A stretch of 64,000 nt of DNA from an uncultured Chitinophaga sp. (GTDB lineage Bacteria; Bacteroidota; Bacteroidia; Chitinophagales; Chitinophagaceae). The DNA lies in NCBI RefSeq assembly GCF_946479755.1, contig NZ_CAMLHC010000016.1, positions 1-64,000 of the forward strand, written 5' to 3'. A program made the translations under genes and the position numbers. Under the pieces are notes generated by a model. The model saw nothing but the letters and a program-made list of their open reading frames with translations, had not been told where the DNA came from and searched no databases. Positions within the stretch are counted from its first letter, which is position 1; each line of letters starts with the position of its first letter. Shown piece by piece: positions 8,516 to 17,215 of the stretch.

Positions 8516-9094
8516 ATGAAGACGAAAATCGCCCAGACCATCCGTGAAAGCATCGCTGTGAAAGAGGCTATCTGCCAGGATGAACGGCTGTTACATACTA
8601 TCCAGCAGGTAGCCGAAACAATCGGCCTCAGCCTAAAACAGGGCCATAAGGTACTGTTCTGTGGCAACGGCGGCAGCGCCGCAGATGCGCAGCACCTGGC
8701 CGCCGAATTCTCCGGCCGGTTCTATAAAGACCGTGAACCGCTCTATGCAGAAGCCCTCCACTGCAATACCTCCTACATGACCGCCGTAGGCAACGACTAT
8801 GGCTATGAGCATGTATACGCCCGTATGCTGCGTGGCATGGGACAATCCGGCGACGTGCTGGTAGCCCTCTCCACCTCCGGCAACTCCGCCAATATCCTCG
8901 AAGCCATGAAAGTGGCCAGGGAAAAAGGCGTGATCATCGTGGGACTGACAGGCGCCACCGGCGGCAAAATGAAAGATGCGTGCGACTACCTGATCAATAT
9001 ACCTTCCACTGATACCCCCCGTATCCAGGAAGCGCATATCACCGTAGGCCATATCATCTGCGAAATAGTGGAAAACAACCTCTTCGGCGAATGA
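8516..9094 (+). CDS. gmhA: Phosphoheptose isomerase
   Basis: SIS-domain isomerase that converts sedoheptulose 7-phosphate to D-glycero-D-manno-heptose 7-phosphate, the first step of heptose nucleotide synthesis in the cytoplasm. The 192-residue length is normal. Conserved stretches are plain: GNGGSAADAQHLAAEFSGRF (about 43-62), TAVGNDYGYEHVYAR, GDVLVALSTSGNSANILEA and the C-terminal TPRIQEAHITVGHIICEIVE, which supplies zinc-site residues. The ATG at 8516 lies 18 bases after hddA. The last four bases overlap the start of hddC (ATGA), indicating translational coupling. Confidence 0.95.
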   Translation: MKTKIAQTIRESIAVKEAICQDERLLHTIQQVAETIGLSLKQGHKVLFCGNGGSAADAQHLAAEFSGRFYKDREPLYAEALHCNTSYMTAVGNDYGYEHVYARMLRGMGQSGDVLVALSTSGNSANILEAMKVAREKGVIIVGLTGATGGKMKDACDYLINIPSTDTPRIQEAHITVGHIICEIVENNLFGE

Positions 9095-9789
9095 GTATGG
9101 AATGTATCGTACTGGCCGGAGGCCTGGGCACCCGCCTGCGCAGCGCTGTAGCGGACAAGCCCAAATGCATGGCGCCCATCGGCGACAAACCTTTTCTGTA
9201 TTTCCTGTTACAATACCTGCATCAGCAAGGCATCCGTCATGTGGTGCTGTCACTCGGCTACCTGTCTGAACAGGTGATCGACTGGTGCCGGCAAACGCCA
9301 CTGCCGCTGCGGGTGTCTTTCAGCGTGGAACAGGAACCTCTCGGCACCGGCGGCGGCATCCTGCACGCCCTTCCCCTGCTGGAAGGCGATCAGCTGTTCA
9401 TCGTTAACGGCGATACCTTCTTCGATGTGGACCTGCTGCAGATGATGCGGTTCAACCGCAACGCTCCCTGCCCTATAACGCTGGCACTGAAGCCCATGCA
9501 GCAGTTCGACCGCTATGGCAGCATCGAACTGGGCCCGGAAAATAAAATAGCCGCCTTCCGGGAAAAACAATACTGCGACAACGGCCTGATCAACGGCGGC
9601 ATCTACCTCACCAGCGCCTCCTTCCTGCAAAACCTGTCCCTCCCGGTGAAATTCTCTTTCGAACAAACCGTACTGGAACCACAGGCCACACAGGGTAACC
9701 TAAACGGCTATATCAGCGATACCTATTTCATCGATATCGGTATCCCGGAAGACTATAACAAAGCCATCGCTCATTTTTCCAAAACATAA
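9091..9789 (+). CDS. hddC: D-glycero-alpha-D-manno-heptose 1-phosphate guanylyltransferase
   Basis: Sugar-nucleotide transferase of the NTP_transferase family, here predicted to join GMP to heptose 1-phosphate to make GDP-D-glycero-alpha-D-manno-heptose. The 232-residue protein begins with the diagnostic VLAGGLGTRLRSAVADKPKCMAPI (nucleotide loop plus catalytic Lys region). NGDTFFDVD near residue 107 binds the metal, and GTGGGI near 84 forms the sugar pocket. The specificity (GDP-heptose rather than another NDP-sugar) is inferred from the adjoining hddA, gmhA and gmhB genes. It overlaps gmhA by four bases and ends two bases before the phosphatase gene. Confidence 0.9.
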   Translation: MSMECIVLAGGLGTRLRSAVADKPKCMAPIGDKPFLYFLLQYLHQQGIRHVVLSLGYLSEQVIDWCRQTPLPLRVSFSVEQEPLGTGGGILHALPLLEGDQLFIVNGDTFFDVDLLQMMRFNRNAPCPITLALKPMQQFDRYGSIELGPENKIAAFREKQYCDNGLINGGIYLTSASFLQNLSLPVKFSFEQTVLEPQATQGNLNGYISDTYFIDIGIPEDYNKAIAHFSKT

Positions 9790-9791
9790 AT

Positions 9792-10313
9792 ATGTACCTC
9801 TTTCTTGACCGGGACGGTGTTATCAACGACGAAATTAAAGACGGGTATGTGCTCCACCCCGGTATGTTCCGCTTCAGTGAAGGAGTGCTCAAAGCCATGC
9901 CCCTGCTGGCACAACGCTTTGAACGCATCTTTGTGGTGACCAATCAGCGCTGCATCGGACGCGGGCTGCTTACCGTGGAAGGCTTAGCCGAAATCCATGC
10001 ACAGATGCTGGATACCATCCGGCAAGCCGGCGGCCGTATCGACAAGATCTATTTCTGCCCCGATGTGGAAAGCAACAGCCCATGCCGCAAACCCAACGCC
10101 GGCATGGCATTACAGGCAAAGAACGATTTCCCGGAAATTGATTTCACCAAAGCCCTGATGGCCGGTAATACCCTGAGCGATATGCAGTTTGGCCGTAATG
10201 CCGGTATGCAGACCGTATTCATCGCCAGCACCTTGCCGGACACACCTTTCCCCCATCCGCTGATCGATAAAAAATATCCTGACCTGCTGCGGTTGGCACA
10301 AGACATACAATAA
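9792..10313 (+). CDS. gmhB: HAD-IIIA phosphatase, heptose 1,7-bisphosphate 7-phosphatase (GmhB type)
   Basis: HAD hydrolase expected to remove the 7-phosphate from heptose 1,7-bisphosphate. The 173-residue protein has motif I FLDRDGVIN near its N-terminus, motif II VTNQ, the lysine of CRKPNAGM, and motif IV AGNTLSDMQFG. Two deviations from textbook GmhB stand out. The zinc-binding pattern CxH...CxC is reduced to CPD...SPC, so zinc may be absent. Motif IV has Asn where Asp of GD is usual. Its place directly after hddC supports the role. It may instead be a close HAD-IIIA relative such as a histidinol-phosphatase-like enzyme. Confidence 0.85.
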   Translation: MYLFLDRDGVINDEIKDGYVLHPGMFRFSEGVLKAMPLLAQRFERIFVVTNQRCIGRGLLTVEGLAEIHAQMLDTIRQAGGRIDKIYFCPDVESNSPCRKPNAGMALQAKNDFPEIDFTKALMAGNTLSDMQFGRNAGMQTVFIASTLPDTPFPHPLIDKKYPDLLRLAQDIQ

Positions 10314-10339
10314 TTTAAAGCCCGAACCGTATTATAGAT

Positions 10340-11311
10340 ATGATAAAAAAAATAATACTGTCACTGCTATTCCTCCTGCCAGCCGCTGTTATATGGGCAC
10401 AAAGACCTGACGCCGCCGGCTACGCACGCCTGCGGAAAGACCAGGACACCCTGCAGCAGCTCAGCCGGGAAATCTTCGCCGGAAAAGGCGATGCCGGCAG
10501 GGAAGCCGCCACAGAGCAGTTTATCCCCGCGCTGGTACGGGCCCTTAAAACACCGTACTCTTTCCGGTTTCCATTCGACTCCCTGCATGCCGTATCTATA
10601 CAATATCCGCAAGACAGCAGCTTCCGCATCTTCAGCTGGGCACTGGAAAGGGAAACTGGTTTTTACCGCCACTACGGCGCTATCCAGATGAATACGCCGG
10701 ACGGCCAGCTGAAACTGTTTCCGCTGTTTGATGTATCCGACTATATCACCAATACGGACACCATCGCCGGTAATAAAGCCTGGTACGGCTGCCTGTATTA
10801 CAACATTGTGCAACGCCACTACTTCAACCAGGAATATTATACCCTCTTCGGCTGGGATGCCAATAATCCCCGCAGCCAGAAGAAAATCGTGGACATGCTT
10901 ACCTTCAAAAACGGCACTCCTGTTTTTGGCGGCGCTTTCTTCAGCTATGCGGAAGACTCCGTGCCCAAGCCCACCCGGAACCGTTTTATCATGGAGTACA
11001 AAAAAGAAAGTACTGCTACGCTCAATTACAACAAGGAACTGGATATGATCGTATTCGATCACCTGGTGTCCGAAACCAACGAGCCGGCTAAAAAATACAC
11101 CTACGTATCCGACATGGACTATGAAGGGTTTAAATGGAAAGGCGGCAAATGGATGCACGTCAACAAAGTATTCCATGACGCTATTCCGCTCGGTAAAGGC
11201 GCTCCTGTGCCACAACCGCTGGACCAGAAAAAGAAAAGCATGACCAACCCAAGGTCGGCCGAGGACTTTGAAACAGAAAGTACCAACAAACAAGGCAAAA
11301 AGAAACAATAA
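10340..11311 (+). CDS. Secreted hypothetical protein at the end of the heptose operon
   Basis: I do not recognise a family. The 323-residue protein starts with a clear signal peptide (MIKKIILSLLFLLPAAVIWAQ, cleavage after WA-Q), so it is exported. The mature part has aromatic-rich segments such as AWYGCLYYNIVQRHYFNQEYYTLFGWDANN and no obvious catalytic motif. It ends in a charged, probably disordered tail rich in Lys, Gln and Ser. The start lies 26 bases after gmhB on the same strand, and a strong palindromic terminator follows, so it is probably the last gene of the same transcript. A role in the same envelope or glycan process is only a guess from position. Confidence 0.8.
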   Translation: MIKKIILSLLFLLPAAVIWAQRPDAAGYARLRKDQDTLQQLSREIFAGKGDAGREAATEQFIPALVRALKTPYSFRFPFDSLHAVSIQYPQDSSFRIFSWALERETGFYRHYGAIQMNTPDGQLKLFPLFDVSDYITNTDTIAGNKAWYGCLYYNIVQRHYFNQEYYTLFGWDANNPRSQKKIVDMLTFKNGTPVFGGAFFSYAEDSVPKPTRNRFIMEYKKESTATLNYNKELDMIVFDHLVSETNEPAKKYTYVSDMDYEGFKWKGGKWMHVNKVFHDAIPLGKGAPVPQPLDQKKKSMTNPRSAEDFETESTNKQGKKKQ

Positions 11312-11320
11312 AGATTGGGG

Positions 11321-11446
11321 GATTTTTTGATTTACGATTTTTTGATGTCAGATGATGATAAAAGCGAAGACCAAAGCGATTTAATTTACTCGCTTTGGTC
11401 TTCGCTCTTTTATTCGTAAAATCAAAAAATCGTAAATCAAAAAATC
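11321..11446. terminator. Nested palindromes between convergent genes (bidirectional terminator)
   Basis: The outer arms 11321-11346 and 11421-11446 are perfect 26-base reverse complements made of GATTTTTTGATTTACGATTT-type sequence. Inside them a second hairpin has 17-base perfect arms (11363-11379 and 11390-11406) containing GCGAAGACCAAAGCG. It lies between the secreted protein gene and convergent parC, so it can terminate both. The outer arm shares TTTTTGATTTAC with elements at 38735, 48242 and 52907; the inner arm resembles the repeat at 19-94. Confidence 0.75.
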
Positions 11447-11452
11447 TCTAAA

Positions 11453-13990
11453 TCAGAACAGCTCTCCCTGTACCTGTGTATCTTCATTAGGGTCCGGATC
11501 TTCATCTTCAGACAATAACTCAGCACTGATCAGGTCATCCCCTGCAATGCGTGTACCTACTGTTCTCCAGCCGGTTACTTCCACAAATTCGGAGAGATCA
11601 ATCTCTTCTTCTTCAGGGCTGCGTTTCTTACCTGTTTTCAGTAATACCACCGGTTGGGTATGGGTGGTCACCATTTCCAGGTAGTTACCGCTGCCTTCCT
11701 TGATGAAGAGGAATTTGTTGTTCAGCGTTTGTGTTTCGATACGGAAACGTTTTACGTTGAACTGTTTTTTATCGGCATCGAAATAAATCGCTGTGACGAT
11801 TTTTTCAGGATTGAACTTCTCGATATAAACCACATCGTTGGATTCGTAGCGGTTGGTGAGCTCGTAGTTGGTCAGCTCGTACGTACCGTTTTTAAACGCC
11901 ACGAAGATCTTGTCTTCCCCTTCAAAGCTGCCGATGTATACACCTCTTTCTTCCGTATTCAGGCGGCCTGTTTCGGAATCGTACCAGATTTTCTGGCCGG
12001 CGAGGGTGGATACGCCTTTTTCTTTGAATTTCACACCGCGGATCGGGTACTTCGTTACCTGGTTGCCCATAGAAATACGGCCTTTGATAGCGATGGTTTC
12101 AAAGAACAGGTCAAACTCCTTGTTACGCGCGGAGCAGTTGGGGCTCAGCTTGATGGTCACCACTTCCGCTTCCCCGTTGGGGTTGGCAGAGAAATAGTGC
12201 ACCTTGGAATTTTTCTCTCCTTTATGGGCCAGATCATATTCCTTGTCGCGGGTAACGCCGGTTACGTTGAAGCGTTTGGCGTAGCTCACGCCGGTTTTAC
12301 CTTCCACATAGATCATGTTGTAGGTAGTGCGCTCATCGTTTTTACGGAACACGTCCACATGGATGATGTCCTTGCCCACAAAGGTCTTGTCGGCCACCTT
12401 GGTCACCAGCATCTTACCGTCCCGGCGGAACACGATGATATTGTCGAGGTCGGAACAGTCGGCCACAAACTCATCTTTCTTCAGGGAGGTACCGATGAAG
12501 CCGTCTGCACGGTTTACATATATCTTGGTATTGGCGATAGCCACCTGTTGCACCTGGATGGTATCAAAGGTTTTGATTTCCGTTTTACGTTCGCGGCCTT
12601 TACCGTATTTCTTCTGCAGCCCTTCGTAGTACACCACTGCGTAGTCTACCAGGTTTTGCAGGTCATTTTTCACCTGTTTGATATCGGCTTCCAGTCCTTT
12701 GATCTGTTCATTCAGCTCGTTGATATCGAGGCGGTAGATACGGCGTACAGGCTTCTCCGTGAGTTTCACAATATCCTCGCGGGTAATGTCGCGTTTCAGT
12801 TGTTTCTTGTACGGGGTAAAACCCTTGTCGATGGCCGCCAGCACTGTTTCCCAGTCTTTATGCTTCTGTTCCAGCTCCTTGTAGATCCCTTTCTCGAAGA
12901 AGATTTTTTCCAGGGAGGTGTAGTGCCATTTGTCCTGTAATTCCGCCAGTTTGATTTCCAGTTCCTGTCTCAGCAGTTCTTTGGTAAAGTCGGCGGATGC
13001 TCTCAGCAGCTCGGAGGCTGTCAGGAACTGCGGTTTATCATTTACGATTACGCAGGCGTTGGGCGAAATGGAAATTTCACAGTCTGTGAATGCGTACAGT
13101 GCGTCGATGGTGATATCCGGAGAGATGCCGGGCGCCAGCTGCACTTCAATTTCCACTTCAGCGGCGGTATTGTCCACCACTTTACGGATTTTGATTTTAC
13201 CGCTGTCGTTTGCTTTTACGATGGACTCCATCACCTGGGTGGTGGTAACGCCGTAAGGCACGTCCTTGATCAGCAGCGTTTTTTTATCCTTCTCTTCGAT
13301 ATGGGCGCGCACTCTTACTTTGCCGCCACGTTTACCGTCGTTGTAAGCGCCTACGTCCACCATACCGCCCGTAGCGAAATCGGGGAACAGCTCAAACTTT
13401 TTCCCTTTGAGATATTTGATGGAAGCGTCTATCAGCTCGTTGAAGTTGTGGGGTAATATTTTGGTGGACAATCCCACCGCGATACCTTCCGCCCCTTGTG
13501 CCAGCAGCAGCGGGAACTTCATGGGCAGCGACAGCGGTTCATTTTTACGGCCGTCATAGCTCAGCTGCCAGGTAGTGGTTTTGGGATTGAATGCCACATC
13601 CAGCGCAAACTTGGAGAGGCGGGCCTCAATGTACCTGGCGGCCGCCGCATCGTCGCCGGTGCGCACATCGCCCCAGTTACCCTGTGTTTCTATCAGGAGG
13701 TCTTTCTGGCCGAGGTTAACGATAGCATCGCTGATGGAAGCATCACCATGCGGATGGTACTGCATGGTTTGCCCGATCACGTTGGCCACTTTATTAAAAC
13801 GGCCGTCATCCATTTCTTTCATGGCGTGGAGGATACGACGCTGAACGGGTTTCAGCCCGTCTTCCACGCTGGGTACGGCGCGCTCCAGGATTACATAGGA
13901 TGCATAGTCCAGAAACCAGCTCTCATACATACCGCCCACGTGGGTGATATTATGCAGCGATTCGTCTGATGTTATATTTTCCATATCCAT
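11453..13990 (-). CDS. parC: DNA topoisomerase IV subunit A
   Basis: Breakage-reunion subunit of a type IIA topoisomerase; with ParE it decatenates daughter chromosomes. The 845-residue protein has the winged-helix and tower domain with the catalytic Tyr120 in AAARYIEARLS, preceded by the quinolone-region motif HPHGDASISDAI (79-90), where the usual serine is Ala84. A coiled-coil segment follows (NELNEQIKGLEADIKQVKNDL), then a beta-pinwheel-like C-terminal domain and an acidic tail (LSEDEDPDPNEDTQVQGELF). The start is ATG at 13990, or two codons later. It is fourth in the minus-strand operon parE, DUF1835, cupin, parC. Gyrase A is the alternative name, but pairing with a 635-residue ParE-like subunit favours topoisomerase IV. 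Confidence 0.92.
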   Translation of the reverse strand: MDMENITSDESLHNITHVGGMYESWFLDYASYVILERAVPSVEDGLKPVQRRILHAMKEMDDGRFNKVANVIGQTMQYHPHGDASISDAIVNLGQKDLLIETQGNWGDVRTGDDAAAARYIEARLSKFALDVAFNPKTTTWQLSYDGRKNEPLSLPMKFPLLLAQGAEGIAVGLSTKILPHNFNELIDASIKYLKGKKFELFPDFATGGMVDVGAYNDGKRGGKVRVRAHIEEKDKKTLLIKDVPYGVTTTQVMESIVKANDSGKIKIRKVVDNTAAEVEIEVQLAPGISPDITIDALYAFTDCEISISPNACVIVNDKPQFLTASELLRASADFTKELLRQELEIKLAELQDKWHYTSLEKIFFEKGIYKELEQKHKDWETVLAAIDKGFTPYKKQLKRDITREDIVKLTEKPVRRIYRLDINELNEQIKGLEADIKQVKNDLQNLVDYAVVYYEGLQKKYGKGRERKTEIKTFDTIQVQQVAIANTKIYVNRADGFIGTSLKKDEFVADCSDLDNIIVFRRDGKMLVTKVADKTFVGKDIIHVDVFRKNDERTTYNMIYVEGKTGVSYAKRFNVTGVTRDKEYDLAHKGEKNSKVHYFSANPNGEAEVVTIKLSPNCSARNKEFDLFFETIAIKGRISMGNQVTKYPIRGVKFKEKGVSTLAGQKIWYDSETGRLNTEERGVYIGSFEGEDKIFVAFKNGTYELTNYELTNRYESNDVVYIEKFNPEKIVTAIYFDADKKQFNVKRFRIETQTLNNKFLFIKEGSGNYLEMVTTHTQPVVLLKTGKKRSPEEEEIDLSEFVEVTGWRTVGTRIAGDDLISAELLSEDEDPDPNEDTQVQGELF

Positions 13991-14002
13991 GTATAAATAC
14001 TC

Positions 14003-14407
14003 TTACTGTTTTTCGATAATCATTTTTTCAAGGTCTGTTCTCCATACGCGTACGCTGTCTTTCTGCACATCGGCCATGGAGTTCAGTTCTATAAAGCAAC
14101 AATCCGTTTCGGCGATCAGCTGGTGCCACAGGTTGATGGGCACTTCCACCCGCGCCGGCGCGGTCACTTCCGTGGTATGGATTTCATTCCCTCCTACCGG
14201 GCACCAGTGTATCAGCGCTTTACCGGTAAGCAGGAACATGATCTCCGGGTTTTTATTGTCGCTGATACCGGTATGGTAATGCTGACCGCTGCTGCTGCCG
14301 GCGTGCCGGTAGCACAGCATAAATTCCCCGGTCCGGGTACAGTCCCAGAGATAGTTGCTTCCCCGGTCGTCTTCTCCTGCCAGAGACAGGGTGGTTACTT
14401 TTATCAT
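14003..14407 (-). CDS. Small cupin-fold protein in the topoisomerase IV operon
   Basis: A 134-residue single-domain cupin. Motif 1 is visible as GQHYHTG...NPEIMFLLTG, and motif 2 as PINLWHQLIAETDCCFIELNS, so a metal site with two or three His residues is plausible. There is no signal peptide. Its start overlaps the stop of the DUF1835 gene by four bases (ATGA), and its stop lies 12 bases before parC, so it is co-translated within the topoisomerase IV operon. The substrate is unknown; resemblance to sugar-isomerase-type or WbuC-type cupins is possible but not established. Confidence 0.82.
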   Translation of the reverse strand: MIKVTTLSLAGEDDRGSNYLWDCTRTGEFMLCYRHAGSSSGQHYHTGISDNKNPEIMFLLTGKALIHWCPVGGNEIHTTEVTAPARVEVPINLWHQLIAETDCCFIELNSMADVQKDSVRVWRTDLEKMIIEKQ

Positions 14408-15297
14408 TCCGTTACAGGATTTTCGGTGTTCGTTTCTCCCGGCAGCTTCACTTCAAAGTCACGGATGGTTTTCAGGTCGCCTTTGCTTTCCACTTTACCT
14501 TCTTTCACCAGTTCTTTCAGACGCCACCCGAGAAACAGGTCCAGCACCGGGTATTTCAGCTTTCCGGTCACCTGTTGTACCACCCGCCATGCCTTGACGA
14601 ACTCTTTACCGGTTTGTGCCAGCAGCTCCTTGTCATAAAACAGGGTGGGCTCTCCTTTGATTTTTTTACCGCCTTCCAGCATCCGGATACCGGCGTTCTC
14701 ATTCATGAGGCGGTGCCATTCTTCTCCGTCCAGTTCAAACTCCGCGAGGGAGATGGCCCTGGCCAGTTTCTTCGCCTTCAGGAATTCTTTGGGCAGTATC
14801 TGGTGCAGGTGGGTAGGATAAAAAACAGCGCCTTTTTCATTCAGGAAAGGCAGGTTGTTCAGATAGATGATGTGGATGCGGCCTGCAAAGTCATACAGCT
14901 GGCTTACCAGCCAGTAGTAGCCGCAAACGTCGCGGGCGTTCTGGCCGGCCCATATCCATACTTCGAGTTCCTGGTCTTCTTTCAGGCTTGCTTTCAGGGC
15001 TTTCAAAGTGTCCGCATCGCCCGACGCTTCTTCCACAGCTGGAGCGGCAGCTTCCGTAGCAGGTGTTTCCGGTAATAATTCCGGTTGCAGCTGCGGTTGC
15101 GACGAGGTGGCGCTGATCTGCTGCCACCATTGGCGGCGGTTAGCTTGCCCTTCTTTGGTATCGAGGATAAACAACGGGCCAACGGACAGGTCGTCTTCAA
15201 AGCAAAGCAGTTCGCCCTGCATTTTTTCGTCCATGTTGATGGCTTCGGTCATGACCGGTATGGCAGCCTCGCCAAACACGATGTGTAAAAGCCCCAT
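14404..15297 (-). CDS. DUF1835 domain protein in the topoisomerase IV operon
   Basis: A 297-residue protein of unknown function. The N-terminus (LLHIVFGEAAIPVM...LLCFEDDLSVGPLF) fits the DUF1835 domain, found scattered in Firmicutes and Bacteroidota. The middle (about residues 73-105) is an Ala/Glu/Pro-rich linker. The C-terminal half (AGQNARDVCGYYWLVSQLYDFAG, later FVKAWRVVQQVTGKLKYPVLDLFLGWRLKELVKEGKVESKG) looks like the DUF3658-type companion domain with a helical end. It has no signal or membrane segment. It starts ten bases after parE and overlaps the cupin gene by four bases. A DNA-topology role is suggested only by position. Confidence 0.82.
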   Translation of the reverse strand: MGLLHIVFGEAAIPVMTEAINMDEKMQGELLCFEDDLSVGPLFILDTKEGQANRRQWWQQISATSSQPQLQPELLPETPATEAAAPAVEEASGDADTLKALKASLKEDQELEVWIWAGQNARDVCGYYWLVSQLYDFAGRIHIIYLNNLPFLNEKGAVFYPTHLHQILPKEFLKAKKLARAISLAEFELDGEEWHRLMNENAGIRMLEGGKKIKGEPTLFYDKELLAQTGKEFVKAWRVVQQVTGKLKYPVLDLFLGWRLKELVKEGKVESKGDLKTIRDFEVKLPGETNTENPVTE

Positions 15298-15307
15298 CTT
15301 CTTTTAT

Positions 15308-17215
15308 TTAAATTTCTTCTTCAATCAGGTCTTTTTCGTACCGCAGGTTGTTGATGATGAACTCCTGCCTGGTCTGGGTGTTTTTACCCATATAATATTC
15401 CAGCAGTTTCTGGATATGAATGTCTTTAGACAGGATGATCGGCTCAATACGGATGTCATCGCCGATAAAGCGGCCGAATTCTTCCGGGGAGATCTCTCCC
15501 AATCCTTTAAAGCGGGTGATTTCCGGTTTGTTGCCCAGCTTCTTCACCGCTTTCTGTTTCTCTTCTTCCGTATAACAGTAGATGGTCTGTTGTTTGTTAC
15601 GTACGCGGAACAGCGGTGTTTCCAGGATATATACGTGTCCGTTTTTCACCAGGTCAGGGAAAAACTGCAGGAAGAACGTCAGCAGCAGCAGGCGGATGTG
15701 CATACCGTCCACATCGGCATCGGTGGCCACTACAATATTGTTGTAGCGCAGCCCTTCCAGCCCTTCTTCGATATTCAGCGCGTGCTGGAGGAGGTTAAAC
15801 TCCTCGTTTTCGTACACGATCTTTTTAGTGAGGCCGAAGCTGTTCAGGGGCTTACCACGCAGACTGAAAACCGCTTGTGTTTCCACGTTGCGGGACTTCG
15901 TAATGGAGCCGCTGGCGGAATCACCTTCCGTGATGAAGATGGTTGTTTCCAGCCGTTTAGCTTCCAGTTCCGCTTTCTCTTTACCGGTAAACTCTTCGTT
16001 GAGGTGAATACGGCAGTCGCGCAGTTTGCGGTTATGCAGGTTGGCTTTCTTGGCTCTTTCGTTGGCCAGTTTTTTAATCCCTGCCAGCTCTTTTCTTTCG
16101 CGTTCGCTCTGTTCGATACGTTTCTTCATCGCATCGGCTATGGCCGGGTTACGATGCAGGAAATCGTCGAGGTGTTTGGAGAGGAAGTCCAGCACGAATG
16201 CTTTTACAGAAGGACCGCCTTCGAACACCACCTGTGAGCCCAGTTTGGTTTTGGTCTGGGATTCGAACACCGGTTCCTGTACCCGCACGGAAATGGCCGC
16301 GCAGATGGAAGAACGGATATCGGTGGCTTCGTAATCTTTTTTGTAGAAGTCACGTACCGTTTTCACGAAGGCCTCCCGGAAAGCCGCGAGGTGCGTACCA
16401 CCCTGGGTGGTATGCTGACCGTTCACGAAAGAATAATATTCCTCCCCGTATTGGTTTTCGTGGGTGATGGCCACTTCTATGTCTTCTCCTTTCAGGTGGA
16501 TGATGGGATAGCGCAGGTCTTCCTCGTTGGTTTTACGCTGCAGCAGGTCCAGCAGGCCGTTCTTGGAGAGATATTTTTTACCGTTGAAATTCACTGTCAG
16601 ACCGGCGTTCAGGAAGCAGTAGTTCCAGATCTGGTTTTCGAGGAATTCCGGGATGTAACGATAGTTTTTGAAAACGGTATCGTCCGGCGTGAAGGTCACG
16701 AGGGTACCGTTTGGCTCGGAGGTAGCGGTTTCTTTATGTTCTTTGATCAGTACGCCACGCTCGAACTCTGCCACTTTCATGCGGCCATCACGCACTGACT
16801 GTACGCGGAAATAACTGGAAAGGGCGTTCACCGCTTTGGTACCCACCCCGTTGAGGCCTACTGATTTCTGGAAGGCCTTGCTGTCGTATTTGGCGCCGGT
16901 ATTGATCTTGCTCACTACATCTACTACCTTGCCCAGTGGAATACCACGACCAAAGTCGCGCACCGTTACACTGTGCTCGGTTACTTTCAGGTCTACCTGC
17001 TTTCCGAATCCCATGGTATGCTCGTCGATACAGTTGTCGGCCACCTCCTTGAGCAGGATGTAAATGCCGTCGTCCATGCTGGAACCGTCGCCCAGCTTAC
17101 CGATGTACATACCGGGACGGAGGCGGATGTGCTCCCGCCAGTCCAGTGACCGTATGGAGTCTTCCGTATAGGAAGCAAATAGATCTTTGTTATCCGTCTT
17201 ATCCGTGTTTGCCAT
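15308..17215 (-). CDS. parE: DNA topoisomerase IV subunit B
   Basis: ATPase subunit of topoisomerase IV (GHKL fold). The 635-residue protein shows the ATP site motifs [12 protein letters not shown] and [10 protein letters not shown], the glycine lid [15 protein letters not shown], and the TOPRIM domain: [10 protein letters not shown] around residue 427 (Glu of EGDSA) and [14 protein letters not shown] (the DxDxD metal cluster). The length matches ParE or short GyrB. It heads the minus-strand operon with the DUF1835, cupin and parC genes following at small or overlapping spacings. The start ATG at 17215 is the only reasonable one before the conserved [20 protein letters not shown]. Confidence 0.93.
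   Translation of the reverse strand: MANTDKTDNKDLFASYTEDSIRSLDWREHIRLRPGMYIGKLGDGSSMDDGIYILLKEVADNCIDEHTMGFGKQVDLKVTEHSVTVRDFGRGIPLGKVVDVVSKINTGAKYDSKAFQKSVGLNGVGTKAVNALSSYFRVQSVRDGRMKVAEFERGVLIKEHKETATSEPNGTLVTFTPDDTVFKNYRYIPEFLENQIWNYCFLNAGLTVNFNGKKYLSKNGLLDLLQRKTNEEDLRYPIIHLKGEDIEVAITHENQYGEEYYSFVNGQHTTQGGTHLAAFREAFVKTVRDFYKKDYEATDIRSSICAAISVRVQEPVFESQTKTKLGSQVVFEGGPSVKAFVLDFLSKHLDDFLHRNPAIADAMKKRIEQSERERKELAGIKKLANERAKKANLHNRKLRDCRIHLNEEFTGKEKAELEAKRLETTIFITEGDSASGSITKSRNVETQAVFSLRGKPLNSFGLTKKIVYENEEFNLLQHALNIEEGLEGLRYNNIVVATDADVDGMHIRLLLLTFFLQFFPDLVKNGHVYILETPLFRVRNKQQTIYCYTEEEKQKAVKKLGNKPEITRFKGLGEISPEEFGRFIGDDIRIEPIILSKDIHIQKLLEYYMGKNTQTRQEFIINNLRYEKDLIEEEI

Noticed and set aside
11654..12940. 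Open frame of 428 codons antisense to parC
   Set aside because: It has no recognisable motif, while parC is unambiguous on the other strand.
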